A stretch of DNA of 64,000 nt from Synechococcus sp. 1G10 (GTDB lineage Bacteria; Cyanobacteriota; Cyanobacteriia; PCC-6307; Cyanobiaceae), in the NCBI RefSeq assembly GCF_002252625.1, contig NZ_NQKW01000008.1, forward strand, positions 106,556-170,555, in the 5' to 3' direction. Position 1 is the stretch's first letter. Each line of letters starts with the position of its first letter. The notes beneath the pieces were generated by a model, which saw nothing but the letters and a program-made list of their open reading frames with translations, was not told the origin of the DNA and made no database searches. The position numbers were made by a program, and so were the translations under genes. Positions 47,763 to 56,999 of the stretch are shown piece after piece.

Positions 47763-50060
47763 GTGAGCGAACAGGCCACTCTTCCCCTGGCACGCCCGTC
47801 TCCGACCGATCAGGCCCAGGCCAGTCCGCAGCCCACCGAGGTGCTGGCGGGATCGATCGAGCGCGTCACCTTCCATAACGCCGAGAACGGCTTCTGCGTG
47901 CTGCGCATCAAGGCCCGCGGCCACCGCGACCTGGTGACGGTGGTGGGCCATGCCGCTGAGATCAGCGCCGGCGAGTGGGTGACGGTGAGCGGCACCTGGG
48001 TGAACAGCCGCGAGCACGGCCAGCAGTTCAAGGCCTCCTTCCTCAAGGCCTCGGCGCCTACAACCGCCGAGGGCATAGAGAAGTACCTGGGCTCGGGAAT
48101 GATCCGCGGCATCGGCCCGATCTACGCCAGCAAGCTCGTGGCGACCTTCGGCGATCAGGTATTCGAGGTGATCGAGCAGGCCCCCGAGCGCCTACGAGAG
48201 GTGCCCGGCATCGGCCCGGTGCGGGGGCAGCGGATCAGCCAGGCCTGGGCCGATCAGAAGGTGGTGCGCGAAATCATGGTGTTTCTGCACAGCCATGGCG
48301 TCGGCACCGCCCGGGCCGTGCGGATCTTCAGGACGTACGGCAATGACGCTGTGCAGGTGATGGCGGAGAACCCCTACCGACTGGCGCGCGACATCCGCGG
48401 CATCGGCTTCCGCACCGCCGATGCGATCGCCGCGCGGCTTGGCATCAAGCCTGAGGCGATGATCCGCCTGCGGGCCGGCGTCAATTACGCCCTGCTGGAG
48501 GCCAGCGGTGCTGGCCACTGCGGGTTGCCCAGCGCCGAGCTGCTCAAGCTGGCCGGGGACTTGCTCAGCGTCGAGCGACCCAGCGAGGCGGCAGCGGAAA
48601 GCGAATCGGCATCGGAACCCGTGGCCACAAGCCGGGTGCCGCTGGAGCCAGGGTTGATCCAGAGCGCCCTGGATCTGGAGCTGGCTGAAGGTTCGGTGGT
48701 GGCCGACACCCTGGCCGGTGAGCCGGCGATCTTCCTTTCAAATTTGCACCGCGATGAGCGCCGTATTGCGGCTTCCCTTCAGGCGCTGGGCCAGGGCCAG
48801 CCGCCCTGGGGACGCATCGAGGCGGCGAAAGCCATCCCCTGGGTGGAGCAACGCCTCGCCCTCGAGCTGGCCGCCAGCCAGAAGCTGGCGGTGGAGCAGG
48901 CCCTGGCGGCCAAGGTGCTGGTGATCACCGGTGGGCCGGGGGTGGGTAAGACCACCTTGATCAACGCCATCCTTCGCATCCTGGCGGCCAAGCGGCTGCG
49001 GATCCTGCTCTGCGCCCCCACCGGCCGTGCCGCCAAGCGGATGGGCGAAACCACCGGGCTTGAGGCCAAAACCATCCACCGGTTGCTGGAGTTCGATCCG
49101 GCGGCCTTCGGCTTCAAGCGCAATGCCGAGCTGCCGCTGGAGTGCGATCTGCTGGTGGTGGATGAAACCTCGATGGTGGATGTGCCCCTGATGGCCTCCC
49201 TGCTGGACGCCCTCCCAACCGAGGCGGCCTTGCTGCTGGTGGGCGATGTGGATCAGTTGCCCTCGGTGGGTCCCGGCCAGGTGCTCGCCGATCTGATCAA
49301 CAGTGGCGCCCTGCCGGTGGCCCGGCTCACGGAGGTGTTCCGCCAGGCGGCCTCCAGCCGCATCATCACCACCGCCCACGCCATCAATGCCGGCACCATC
49401 CCCGATCTGCGGCCGCCGCCGAATGAGGCCACAACCGACTTTTATTTCCTGCCCGCCGAGACCCCCGAGCAGGCGGTGGCCTTGATCCTCAAGGTGGTGG
49501 GCGAACGCATCCCGGCCCGCTTTGGCCTTGATCCGATCGCCCAGGTGCAGGTGCTCTGCCCGATGGCCCGCGGTGGCTGCGGCTCAAGGTCGCTCAACAT
49601 CGAGCTGCAGAACCTGCTGAACCCCGACCCCGCCGAGCAGGTGGAGCGCTTTGGCTGGCGGTTTGCGCCGGCCGACAAGGTGATGCAGGTGGCCAACGAC
49701 TATGAGAAGGAGGTGTTCAACGGCGATGTGGGCACAGTGGAAACGATCGATGCCGATGCCAGCGAACTCACGGTGCGTTTTGACGGCCGCGAGGTGACCT
49801 ACGGCTGGGGAGAGCTCGACAACCTGGTGCCCGCCTACGCCTGCACGATCCACAAGAGCCAGGGCAGCGAATACCCCGCCGTGGTGATCCCTTTGCTCAC
49901 TCAGCACTACGCCATGCTGCAGCGCAATCTGGTGTACACCGGCATTACCCGCGGCAAGCAGCTGGTGGTGCTGGTGGGCCAGAAGAAAGCGCTGGCAATG
50001 GCGGTGAAGAACCATCTGGGCCGCAGGCGATATACCAAGCTGGCGGAGTGGCTCAGTTGA
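47763..50060 (+). CDS. recD2: RecD2-type DNA helicase
   Basis: 765 residues from a GTG at 47763 (a TTG at 47748 is the alternative). N-terminal OB-like region (EVLAGSIERVTFHNAENGFC) and helix-hairpin-helix repeats (MIRGIGPIYASKLVATFGDQ, EVPGIGPVRGQRISQAWADQ, DIRGIGFRTADAIAARLGI) mark RecD2 rather than RecD of RecBCD. Motifs: Walker A VITGGPGVGKTTLINAIL, CAPTGRAAKRMGETTG, Walker B LLVVDETSMVDVPLM, VGDVDQLPSVGPGQVL, LTEVFRQA, and C-terminal AYACTIHKSQGSEYPAVVIP with VYTGITRGKQLVVLVG. A 5'-3' helicase in DNA repair. Confidence 0.93.
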   Translation: MSEQATLPLARPSPTDQAQASPQPTEVLAGSIERVTFHNAENGFCVLRIKARGHRDLVTVVGHAAEISAGEWVTVSGTWVNSREHGQQFKASFLKASAPTTAEGIEKYLGSGMIRGIGPIYASKLVATFGDQVFEVIEQAPERLREVPGIGPVRGQRISQAWADQKVVREIMVFLHSHGVGTARAVRIFRTYGNDAVQVMAENPYRLARDIRGIGFRTADAIAARLGIKPEAMIRLRAGVNYALLEASGAGHCGLPSAELLKLAGDLLSVERPSEAAAESESASEPVATSRVPLEPGLIQSALDLELAEGSVVADTLAGEPAIFLSNLHRDERRIAASLQALGQGQPPWGRIEAAKAIPWVEQRLALELAASQKLAVEQALAAKVLVITGGPGVGKTTLINAILRILAAKRLRILLCAPTGRAAKRMGETTGLEAKTIHRLLEFDPAAFGFKRNAELPLECDLLVVDETSMVDVPLMASLLDALPTEAALLLVGDVDQLPSVGPGQVLADLINSGALPVARLTEVFRQAASSRIITTAHAINAGTIPDLRPPPNEATTDFYFLPAETPEQAVALILKVVGERIPARFGLDPIAQVQVLCPMARGGCGSRSLNIELQNLLNPDPAEQVERFGWRFAPADKVMQVANDYEKEVFNGDVGTVETIDADASELTVRFDGREVTYGWGELDNLVPAYACTIHKSQGSEYPAVVIPLLTQHYAMLQRNLVYTGITRGKQLVVLVGQKKALAMAVKNHLGRRRYTKLAEWLS

Positions 50061-50104
50061 GCGGCAGCTTCAGGGGAATCGGACCCGCAGAGGGCGGAGC
50101 AGGT

Positions 50105-50287
50105 TCAGCCATGGCATTCGCAGCCACAGCCGGCGTGGCAGGGCTCACCATTGGGGTGCCCCTTGGCGCAGGCGTCGCTGCAGAACAATGAGGTGCCACT
50201 GCGGAAGGGTGTCTCTGGTTGCACCGTGCAGTTGCAGCCCGGGCAGGCGCATTTCAAAGCGGTTGGTCTCTCCAGGGTCGTGGTCAT
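50105..50287 (-). CDS. smtA: Cyanobacterial metallothionein
   Basis: 60 residues from the ATG at 50287. KCACPGCNCTVQP, FRSGTSLFCSDACAKGHPNG and EPCHAGCGCECHG have nine Cys and three His in the order of SmtA/BmtA, which binds four zinc ions. Length is normal. A zinc repressor (SmtB) gene is not next to it and I see no clear SmtB operator in the upstream 80 bases. Cytosolic zinc storage. Confidence 0.93.
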   Translation of the reverse strand: MTTTLERPTALKCACPGCNCTVQPETPFRSGTSLFCSDACAKGHPNGEPCHAGCGCECHG

Positions 50288-50558
50288 GGCCTCTCCTTGC
50301 TCAGGGCAGCTGAACCCACTCTGGAGCCGGCGGCGCTGCGGTGGATCGGTTCGCCGTACTGACAAGCAAGCCAGGCGGATCTATCAATGAATCAGAGGCC
50401 ACGACCAGGGCAGCGCGAGCCGAGACCCTGCAACCGGCCAAAGGGCGCCCGACACGGGGCGCCCTTCCCATTGGGGACGAGTCCAGCGGTGAGCATGACC
50501 GGGGAAGCAAGCCGAGCAGAGCCGCTTCTCTTAGGCTGCCCTTGGCTTCTGGGCTGCT

Positions 50559-50846
50559 ATGCGCCTCGACGAACTGCTGGCTCAGGCTCCAAGGATCCGG
50601 GAGATCGCCACTGAGCACGGCGCCACCAATCTGGCGGCGTTCGGGTCCGTGGCCCGTGATCAGGCCGGACCCGATAGTGATGTGGACCTCCTGGTGGATC
50701 TGCCCCCCCGTACCGGCCTGCTGGAGCGCATCGCCCTGAAGCTGGCTTTGGAAGACACGTTGCACTGCCGCGTGGATTTGATTCGCCGACGCAATCTCAA
50801 GCCAACCGCCCTGGCCTCTGCTGAGCGGGATGCGATTCCCCTGTGA
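50559..50846 (+). CDS. mntA: MNT-type nucleotidyltransferase antitoxin
   Basis: 95 residues. NLAAFGSVARDQAGPDSDVD has the G-S-x10-D-x-D site, and LEDTLHCRVDLIRRRNLKPT the third Asp. MntA-type enzymes neutralise HepT by adding AMP units to its active-site Tyr. Its stop overlaps the start of the HEPN gene. Together they form a HEPN/MNT pair. Confidence 0.9.
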   Translation: MRLDELLAQAPRIREIATEHGATNLAAFGSVARDQAGPDSDVDLLVDLPPRTGLLERIALKLALEDTLHCRVDLIRRRNLKPTALASAERDAIPL

Positions 50847-51178
50847 TGGAGCCTAGGGATCGTGATGCCCTGGGCGACATCCTGACCGCGATCCGGCGTG
50901 TTCAAGGATTCCCCATCCCCGATCGCGAGACGTTTCTGGCCAGCGACCTTCTACAGGACGCGGTGGTGCGCAATCTTGAGATCATCGGAGAAGCGACAAA
51001 GCGTTTGAGCGACAACTGCCGCCAGCAACATCCGCAGATTCCCTGGCGGGAGATGGCCGGGATGCGGGACGTGCTGATCCATGCCTATGACCGTGTGGAT
51101 CTCGAGGAGGTGTGGATCACCTTGAGCGAGCAACTGCCTGCTCTCCTGATGGAGATCGAGCCTCTGCTCAGGGTGTGA
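50846..51178 (+). CDS. hepT: HEPN-domain ribonuclease toxin
   Basis: 110 residues from the ATG at 50846 (TGATG overlap). RDALGDILTAIRRVQGFPIP, LLQDAVVRNLEIIGEATKRL and the catalytic R-x4-H-x-Y in MRDVLIHAYDRVDLEEVWIT are complete. HepT cuts RNA as a dimer. The next gene, a thermonuclease, starts inside its stop (GTGA), so three genes are likely one transcript. Confidence 0.92.
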   Translation: MEPRDRDALGDILTAIRRVQGFPIPDRETFLASDLLQDAVVRNLEIIGEATKRLSDNCRQQHPQIPWREMAGMRDVLIHAYDRVDLEEVWITLSEQLPALLMEIEPLLRV

Positions 51179-51696
51179 TCAGGTGGACCCTGATCGGCGC
51201 CGTTGCCCTCATCGCCTGGTGGGGCAACGGCTTCTCTGAGGCCATGGCGCAGGCCCAAGGGCCGACCTCCGCCACGGTGCTCTCGATCGGTGATGGCGAC
51301 ACGATCCGCGTGCAGCAAGGTGCCAAGCGGATCACGATCCGGCTGGCCTGCATCGACGCCCCAGAGATGGCGCAAGCTCCCGATGGCGCCAATGCCCGCA
51401 GCTACCTGCAAAGCCGCCTGCGTTTGGGCTCCAGCGTGACGCTGAGGCCCCAGACGGTGGATCGGTTTGGCCGCACCGTTGCCGAGGTGATCAGAGGCCC
51501 TATCAGCGTTAACCTGCAGATGGTCGAGCAGGGCGAGGCCGCCGTCTATCGGCAGTACCTATCCCGATGTGACCGAGAGAGGTACCTGGCAGCCGAGGGA
51601 CAGGCCCGACTGGGTAGAAGGGGGATCTGGGGCAACCCGCCGCTGCAACAGATGCCTTGGGATTTCCGGCGGTGCCGGCGAGAGGGTGGCTGCTGA
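51175..51696 (+). CDS. Exported thermonuclease-family (SNase) protein
   Basis: 173 residues from a GTG at 51175, overlapping the hepT stop. Signal peptide (WTLIGAVALIAWWGNGFSEA, cut near AMAQA). SNase fold: TVLSIGDGDTIRVQQGAKRI (Ca-site Asp), IRLACIDAPEMAQ (Arg and Asp), VDRFGRTVAEVIRG (Arg/Glu). Acts in the periplasm or outside the cell on nucleic acids. Physical coupling to a cytosolic RNase toxin pair is unusual and may be coincidental. Confidence 0.88.
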   Translation: MIRWTLIGAVALIAWWGNGFSEAMAQAQGPTSATVLSIGDGDTIRVQQGAKRITIRLACIDAPEMAQAPDGANARSYLQSRLRLGSSVTLRPQTVDRFGRTVAEVIRGPISVNLQMVEQGEAAVYRQYLSRCDRERYLAAEGQARLGRRGIWGNPPLQQMPWDFRRCRREGGC

Positions 51697-51768
51697 TGGC
51701 ATCAGGTGAAGCCCAGTGCCATTCAGATCCAGAGGAAATAGCCTTCACTGACCGTCCTTCAATCGACC

Positions 51769-51993
51769 ATGCGTACCGCTGCCTTGGCTTTGATCGCGCT
51801 CATCGGAGTGGCCTCAGTGACGCTGCCTGCCTCTGCGAAGGTGCTCGTTGAAGGCGCTCCTAGCCCCGGAGGCTTCTATTGGCAGAAGGTGCAGAAGGCC
51901 GATAAGTCAATCCAGTATAGCTGCCGCAAGAAAGGCGATTCCGCAATTCAGAAGAGCGCACAGTGCAATGGAGCGAAGGCAGTTAAGCCCTGA
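51769..51993 (+). CDS. Small exported protein
   Basis: 74 residues. Clear signal peptide (MRTAALALIALIGVASVTLP, ASA|K). The mature part has two Cys (YSCRKKGDSAIQKSAQCNGA) and many Lys, suggesting a small disulfide-bridged basic protein. Not recognised. Same strand as the thermonuclease, 72 bases downstream. Confidence 0.6.
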   Translation: MRTAALALIALIGVASVTLPASAKVLVEGAPSPGGFYWQKVQKADKSIQYSCRKKGDSAIQKSAQCNGAKAVKP

Positions 51994-52002
51994 GGATTCG
52001 CC

Positions 52003-52179
52003 TTGACCGAAGCCCTCGATCACCGCGCCGCCCGCCGCTCCGAGCTGTGCCTTGAACTGGAGGCCGCTGCCCGCCGCCTCAAAGCCACGGCGCCAGACAG
52101 TGCTGATCGAGCGCTGGCAGCAGTGGAGTTTGCTGAGATCCATGACGCGGTGTTGGCGTTGGGTGAGGAGCTGCACTGA
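52003..52179 (+). CDS. 58-residue helical protein
   Basis: From a TTG at 52003: LTEALDHRAARRSELCLELE, AAARRLKATAPDSADRALAA, VEFAEIHDAVLALGEELH. Strongly helical, charged, with good codon use and a stop at 52177. It follows the small exported gene by nine bases. Family unknown. Confidence 0.45.
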   Translation: MTEALDHRAARRSELCLELEAAARRLKATAPDSADRALAAVEFAEIHDAVLALGEELH

Positions 52180-52299
52180 GGGCGAAGATATTTCCTATCC
52201 GCTGCGAGAGCCTTCGATGAAAAGACGTACAGCCGCACCTCTTAGCTCTTGCAAAGATCTGGCTGGTAGTTAAGGTCCAGAAAACAACGCCTCAGCAAC

Positions 52300-52671
52300 A
52301 TGGCCCTCACCGGATCTGAACTGCTCGCCAAAGTCAAGGAGCTTGGTGATGCCTCCAAGTCCGATCTGGTGCGAGCCGCCGGCTACGTGAGCAGCAAGAA
52401 GAACGGCAGTGAGCGGCTGAACTTCACGGCCTTCTATGAGGCATTGCTGGAAGCCAAGGGCGTCAGCCTTGGAGATGGCGGTGGCAACGGCAAAGGGAAG
52501 GCCGGCCGGAGCTTGAGTTACGTGGCCACGGTTCAGGGCAACGGCAATCTGCTGGTGGGCAAGGCCTACACCGGCCTGCTCGATCTCAAGCCCGGCGATG
52601 AGTTCGAGATCAAGGTGGGTAAGAAGCAGATCCGGCTGATCCCAGTGGGTGCGGCCGACGAGGAGGAGTGA
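52300..52671 (+). CDS. cyAbrB transcription regulator
   Basis: 123 residues. MALTGSELLAKVKELGDASK, SDLVRAAGYVSSKKNGSERL, NFTAFYEALLEAKGV is the cyanobacterial AbrB N-terminus; the C-terminal swapped-hairpin domain reads LVGKAYTGLLDLKPGDEFEI and KVGKKQIRLIPVG. cyAbrB proteins balance carbon and nitrogen genes. Ends in an acidic tail (ADEEE). Confidence 0.93.
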   Translation: MALTGSELLAKVKELGDASKSDLVRAAGYVSSKKNGSERLNFTAFYEALLEAKGVSLGDGGGNGKGKAGRSLSYVATVQGNGNLLVGKAYTGLLDLKPGDEFEIKVGKKQIRLIPVGAADEEE

Positions 52672-52693
52672 GCGGGTTGGCCGTGGGTCCGCC

Positions 52694-53065
52694 TCACCCA
52701 GGTCGACGAAACGGTTCGCATGACACCAGGAAGCCGCTGACGTGGTCGGGCCACTTGGCCAGCACCAGCAGCTCCCGGGGCTCGCGGGCAAAGCCTTTCT
52801 GGGAGAGGGCGGTGAACTCGGCCAAGTTGTCGTGGGTGACCAAGGGCTTGACCCGCTTGGCGGCGTCGCAGGCGTAGACGAACTCCTGCCCCTGTTCAGC
52901 CATGCACTGCTCGTAGGCCTCCTCGAAGCTCACTCCCTGATCTTGAAGCCGCACGAATGCATCGAGTTCAGGGGGGAGGTGCTCCAGCCAGAGGGGAAGA
53001 CTCCTCACCGGGCCGATGGTGACCGCGCCGCTGTGGAGGTGCATCAGCACCACGGTGGCCTCCAC
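52694..53065 (-). CDS. Hypothetical protein
   Basis: 123 residues. VVLMHLHSGAVTIGPVRSLP, LWLEHLPPELDAFVRLQDQG, VSFEEAYEQCMAEQGQEFVY, LVLAKWPDHVSGFLVSCEPF. Mixed alpha/beta; no family recognised. Ends next to the convergent cyAbrB gene and begins 12 bases past the Coq4-like gene stop. Confidence 0.5.
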   Translation of the reverse strand: MEATVVLMHLHSGAVTIGPVRSLPLWLEHLPPELDAFVRLQDQGVSFEEAYEQCMAEQGQEFVYACDAAKRVKPLVTHDNLAEFTALSQKGFAREPRELLVLAKWPDHVSGFLVSCEPFRRPG

Positions 53066-53077
53066 GTGGCGAGCTGA

Positions 53078-54082
53078 TCAGCCCGTTTCCAAAGCTGTTC
53101 GGCCTGAGCCATCGGCATCTCCCCGGCGCCGGATGCCGTAGATCGCCCTCACTGTCTCCAGTGGTTTATCGAAATCCTCCCAAGGGTCCCAGTCGCTGAT
53201 CAGGTCACGGGTCACCGTTCTTCCGTGCTCCAGCCCCCGGAAGATCGCTTCCGGATCGGCCGGCTCCGTGGAGGGCCCAGTAACGAGGTTGGTGGCGATG
53301 CCCAGCTGGAACTGGGCCAGGGCGAACAGGATCGTGAAGAAGGGATCGCTGCGCCCGAAACCCGCCTGGAACGCCAGCACGCCGCATTCCTCTGCCGCGC
53401 TGGTGCCGTAGCCACCGAGCACGTGGCAGCAGTCGTGGCGCACCAATGGCGGCGGAGCCCCCCCCACTTCGCCCGGCAGGTTGAAGCCGTTGTGGGCGAT
53501 GAAGTCGCTGTAGGCCAGGGCGAGGCTGCCCTCGGGGTAGTGGGCCAGCTGGCGGTAGCGCTCGGCCAGGGCAGGATCTTCCTTCTGCAGGATCGCCCGA
53601 GCTAATTTCAGGGCACCACCCAGGCCCTCATCGCGCAGGTAGCTGATCGCTACCCCCTTTTGGAAGCCCCGGCGGGCCATGTCCAGCAGCACCATGTTGA
53701 ACTGGCGCTCGAGCACATGGCGGAAGGCCTGCACCGGTGCGTCATCGAGACCCAGGGCCTGGGCCGTGGCCTGCAGCCGCTCCAGCTGGGCGTGACTGGG
53801 CTCCTGCTCCATGAGCGCCAGCACTGTCATGCCCCTCAAGATGCGCTCGCGCCATTCGGTCTCTGGCACCGCCGCCGCCAGCTGCTCGGGACTCAGGGGC
53901 TCGAGCTGATCGAGGGGGATCGGCTGCTGGATCAGGTGGTCTCGGATCGCGGTGATCGTGCGCAGGGCGATCGGGCTGGGGGGCCCCTCCAGCGAGGCGA
54001 TCGCCAGCAGACTCGACAGCCCTGCCCGGCCGATCGGCTCGCGCTGCTCCTCAGGGGGTTGAAGTTGAAGGTTGAAGGTCAA
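53078..54082 (-). CDS. Coq4-like protein with helical N-terminal domain
   Basis: 334 residues. The N-terminal half (GLSSLLAIASLEGPPSPIAL to QALGLDDAPVQAFRHVLERQ) is all-helical and resembles a TerB-like domain. The C-terminal half has ERYRQLAHYPEGSLALAYSD, then PLVRHDCCHVLGGYGTSAAE, ECGVLAFQAGFGRSDPFFTI: the H-D-x2-H...E zinc motif of Coq4-type proteins. Eukaryotic Coq4 works in ubiquinone synthesis; cyanobacteria lack ubiquinone, so the role is different and unknown. Confidence 0.6.
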   Translation of the reverse strand: MTFNLQLQPPEEQREPIGRAGLSSLLAIASLEGPPSPIALRTITAIRDHLIQQPIPLDQLEPLSPEQLAAAVPETEWRERILRGMTVLALMEQEPSHAQLERLQATAQALGLDDAPVQAFRHVLERQFNMVLLDMARRGFQKGVAISYLRDEGLGGALKLARAILQKEDPALAERYRQLAHYPEGSLALAYSDFIAHNGFNLPGEVGGAPPPLVRHDCCHVLGGYGTSAAEECGVLAFQAGFGRSDPFFTILFALAQFQLGIATNLVTGPSTEPADPEAIFRGLEHGRTVTRDLISDWDPWEDFDKPLETVRAIYGIRRRGDADGSGRTALETG

Positions 54083-54296
54083 AGCTTGGGCTCCGAAGCG
54101 TCCAGAACGAATTTGCTCGTAGCCAGGGGGGTGTAGATGGTTTTGGCCTGTTCCTTGCTAGCACCGCTGCGGATCTTGTCGGCCACACACCCGCAGGTGA
54201 AGTTCACCATCCCAGCCTGGGGGCCTTCCACCAGCTGCTGCTGAGGCTCGATGGCTGGGGCGCCTGGACGCTCGAGCCGGTCTGATCGATGGGGGC

Positions 54297-54551
54297 TCAG
54301 CCCCCTTGGGGTTCGTTCGCCGCCAGCCGGAAGAGGTCCTGCTCGCGGCTGTAGCGAAACAGGCCGCAACTGCGGGTCCAGCTGATGAAGGTGTCGAACA
54401 CCGCTTCCGCCTCCTGGCCGGTGAACTGCTCGTTGAGCCGCTCGAGCACGGTGTCGCCCTCCACCTCGGCCCGGGGGCTGGCCTCCAGCGCCACCTGCAG
54501 TTGGCGGCGGAGCAGTTGCTGCTGGCCGTCCTCGTCGGCATCGCGCAGGCT
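54297..54551 (-). pseudogene. C-terminal remnant of an ABC transporter ATPase (NrtC/D type)
   Basis: [60 protein letters not shown] and YSREQDLFRLAAN resemble the AAA-associated C-terminal domain that follows the ATPase in nitrate/taurine-type ABC transporters. No ATPase domain and no good start precede it. A separate short frame after it (to 54079) with VNFTCGCVADKIRSGASKEQ is also a fragment of unknown origin. Confidence 0.5.
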
Positions 54552-54641
54552 CCGGCCTGGGGCTGGCGATCGCCTCGCGCATCTGCGCCTCCCACGGCGG
54601 TGGCATTCAGGTCACCAGTGAGCCCGGTGAGGGAAGCTGCT

Positions 54642-56363
54642 TCACGGTGGAGTTGCCGGCCAGCTCCTAGCCAGGGGCAGCTGGGCCTCGGCGAGGGCCC
54701 TCAGCAGTCGCCGGCGCAGTTCGCGGCCGCAGAGCCATTGGTCGCCGGCGCTGGTGGTCAGCAACACCGATACGTCGACCCCCAGGGGCGTGATCTCAAC
54801 CACCCCACGGCACCAGGGGGCCTTCAGTAGTTTGCCGGCCCAGTCAGGATCAGCGGCGAAGTCTGCCGCTGCCGCCTCGATGACCGCCAGGGCCCTGTCA
54901 ACGTCGCTCAGGGGTTGGGCCAGGACCAGTCGCACATCCACGCCGGAGCGGAACTTGGTGTGGTTGATCGCCCTGACCACATCCACGCTGGCGTTCTGGA
55001 TCACGACCACCCGGTCATCCATTGTGCGCAGCAAGGTGCTCAGGACACCCACATCCACCACTGTTCCACCCAGCCCAGCGATCTCCACGAAGTCACCGAT
55101 GGCGTAGCGGTCTTCGATCAGCACCAGCAGGCCGGCGACGAAATCCCGCAGCAGGTTCTGGAACACGAAGGCCAGGCCACCCAGCAGGGCCCCTCCGGTC
55201 ACCAGGGCGGAAGCGGAGGCGTCCTGCACCCCGGGGATGCCGATCAGGATCAGCACCACCACCAGGGCGATGCAACCCAGGTCGATCAGCCGATGGGACA
55301 CCAGCAACAGGCTGCGGTAGCGCTGCTCCCGCCGGGCGCGCTCATCGAGCGGCACCCGCAGGCTGGTCGACCACTGGTGCAGGAGAAAGTCGGCGAGCAG
55401 CCGCAGCAGCACCGCCAGCAGGCCCACCAACAACACTTTGACCAGGGCGCTTAACGGCTGCAGAAGCAGCGCCAGTCCCAGGGGGATCTGTCCCGGCACC
55501 ACCATCACCGCCAGGCCCACCATCACAGTGCCCAGGGCAAGCACGATGAGGAACATCAGGCTGCTGGCGCCCTTGCTCAGTTGCAGGGCCAGCTTCTGCC
55601 GCAGGCTGAGGTTTGTGTCCTCGATCAGCTGCCAGCGGGTGACAAGCCTGCGGCTCAGTGAAAGAAGCCACAGGCTCAGGGCCAGAACCGCCCCCACCAC
55701 CAACTCGACCATGACGGTGATCGCCAGCCGCTGTTGCAGGGCGTTGGCCTGCAGCATCAGGCGCGCATGGCGCAGACGCCTTTCCAGCAGGCCTCTCCAT
55801 CGCTTGGCAAGGGCGTCGGTGCTCATGCCGTTAAAGCGGGAATCAGCCGCGGTGACCGTCAGCAGCGGCAGGGGTTCGGGGTGATTCGGCAACCGAGCCT
55901 CGAGCACATTGAGTCCGTCGGCGTCGCGAACGACCTCGATCTTCAGGTCGTCCGGGCGGCCGCCAAGGCCCCAGCCAGCACCCCTGCAGGCCCGGTCGGA
56001 GCCGTGCAGCACCAGGCTTTCGAGCAGCTCCTCGCCAAGAGCCTGGGCGCTGCCGCACAGCACCTGCGGTAAATAGAGGAGCGAGAGATTCCCCTCAATC
56101 ACCGACGCCCGGCGGAGGGCATTGGGGCCAGCCCGGCCGGACGTGACCACCGGCGAGGCGACGCTGATGGCGGGGATGCCAAGGATGTTCACGTTGGCCA
56201 CCTCGTAGCTGCCGGCCGTAGCCACCGGGGATGGGGAGACCGTGGCGGTGGAGTCGCCCGCTGCGAGCAGCGGAGCGGCATGGCTCAGCGGTTGTAGCAG
56301 GACCATCACCAGGGCGAGAGTCCCCAGAACCCCGAAGAGCCAGCGGCTGAGCCTTGTGCTCAT
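54642..56363 (-). CDS. Mechanosensitive ion channel (MscS family) with periplasmic domain
   Basis: 573 residues from the ATG at 56363. Signal-like first segment ([20 protein letters not shown]), then ~170 residues periplasmic, then membrane segments including [60 protein letters not shown] and [20 protein letters not shown]. The pore helix and beta domain read [40 protein letters not shown] and [20 protein letters not shown]. It opens on membrane stretch to release solutes. It overlaps the upstream gene by four bases. Confidence 0.9.
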   Translation of the reverse strand: MSTRLSRWLFGVLGTLALVMVLLQPLSHAAPLLAAGDSTATVSPSPVATAGSYEVANVNILGIPAISVASPVVTSGRAGPNALRRASVIEGNLSLLYLPQVLCGSAQALGEELLESLVLHGSDRACRGAGWGLGGRPDDLKIEVVRDADGLNVLEARLPNHPEPLPLLTVTAADSRFNGMSTDALAKRWRGLLERRLRHARLMLQANALQQRLAITVMVELVVGAVLALSLWLLSLSRRLVTRWQLIEDTNLSLRQKLALQLSKGASSLMFLIVLALGTVMVGLAVMVVPGQIPLGLALLLQPLSALVKVLLVGLLAVLLRLLADFLLHQWSTSLRVPLDERARREQRYRSLLLVSHRLIDLGCIALVVVLILIGIPGVQDASASALVTGGALLGGLAFVFQNLLRDFVAGLLVLIEDRYAIGDFVEIAGLGGTVVDVGVLSTLLRTMDDRVVVIQNASVDVVRAINHTKFRSGVDVRLVLAQPLSDVDRALAVIEAAAADFAADPDWAGKLLKAPWCRGVVEITPLGVDVSVLLTTSAGDQWLCGRELRRRLLRALAEAQLPLARSWPATPP

Positions 56364-56749
56364 GGAGCGGGGTTGAAGACGCAACTGCCGCTGGAGGTAT
56401 TGAGGTCATTGCTGACCTGTTTGCTGATGGTCAGGGTCTTTTGGTTGAGGCGGAATTCCACTTCATAGCTGACATCACGGCTCAGTAACGTGGGGCAGAT
56501 GAACACAATCTGACTGGGGGTATAAATCGCACTCAGGATGAATTTTTCTTTGGAGGAGTTGATGAACTCCACGCTTTTCTTAGCTTCCTGGCTCTTCATG
56601 AACCAGTTCAGGATGTTGGTAGGGGCCGTTGCGGTGGGCTCTCTGAGGGAGAAGTTCAGCCACGGGGATCCAGCCTGGGACGGTGCGGCCAGAAGGGTGG
56701 ACAGACAGGTCAGCAACAGGGCGCCGCTAGCGCGGGTGGAGATCGTCAA
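56360..56749 (-). CDS. Small exported protein coupled to MscS
   Basis: 129 residues with a signal peptide (LLLTCLSTLLAAPSQA|G). The mature part reads WLNFSLREPTATAPTNILNW, FILSAIYTPSQIVFICPTLL, YEVEFRLNQKTLTISKQVSN and has two Cys. The stop overlaps the MscS start (ATGA), so they are co-translated. It could be a periplasmic partner of the channel; unrecognised. Confidence 0.6.
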   Translation of the reverse strand: MTISTRASGALLLTCLSTLLAAPSQAGSPWLNFSLREPTATAPTNILNWFMKSQEAKKSVEFINSSKEKFILSAIYTPSQIVFICPTLLSRDVSYEVEFRLNQKTLTISKQVSNDLNTSSGSCVFNPAP

Positions 56750-56999
56750 CGAGAGAGCGACCTTCAGGCTGGCTCAGGTTAGCCGGAACGCCGTAATTTC
56801 CCATATTACAGGGGCCGCCCATAGCGGTACCAGCACCGCCATCACCATCAGGGAATGGGCTTCCAGTTGAGGGCGCGCAGGAGCGATTTGCGGTGGTACT
56901 ACTTGGTGATCACCACCAGCTTATCGACTAAGGCCTTCATCCCTGCAGCACTCAGGCCGCCCCCCATGGAGGCCCTTTCAGATCGCGACTTTGCTCCTT

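Noticed and set aside
49584..50015. Long antisense frames over recD2 and other GC-rich genes
   Set aside because: They follow from third-position GC bias and show no protein-like motifs or spacing.
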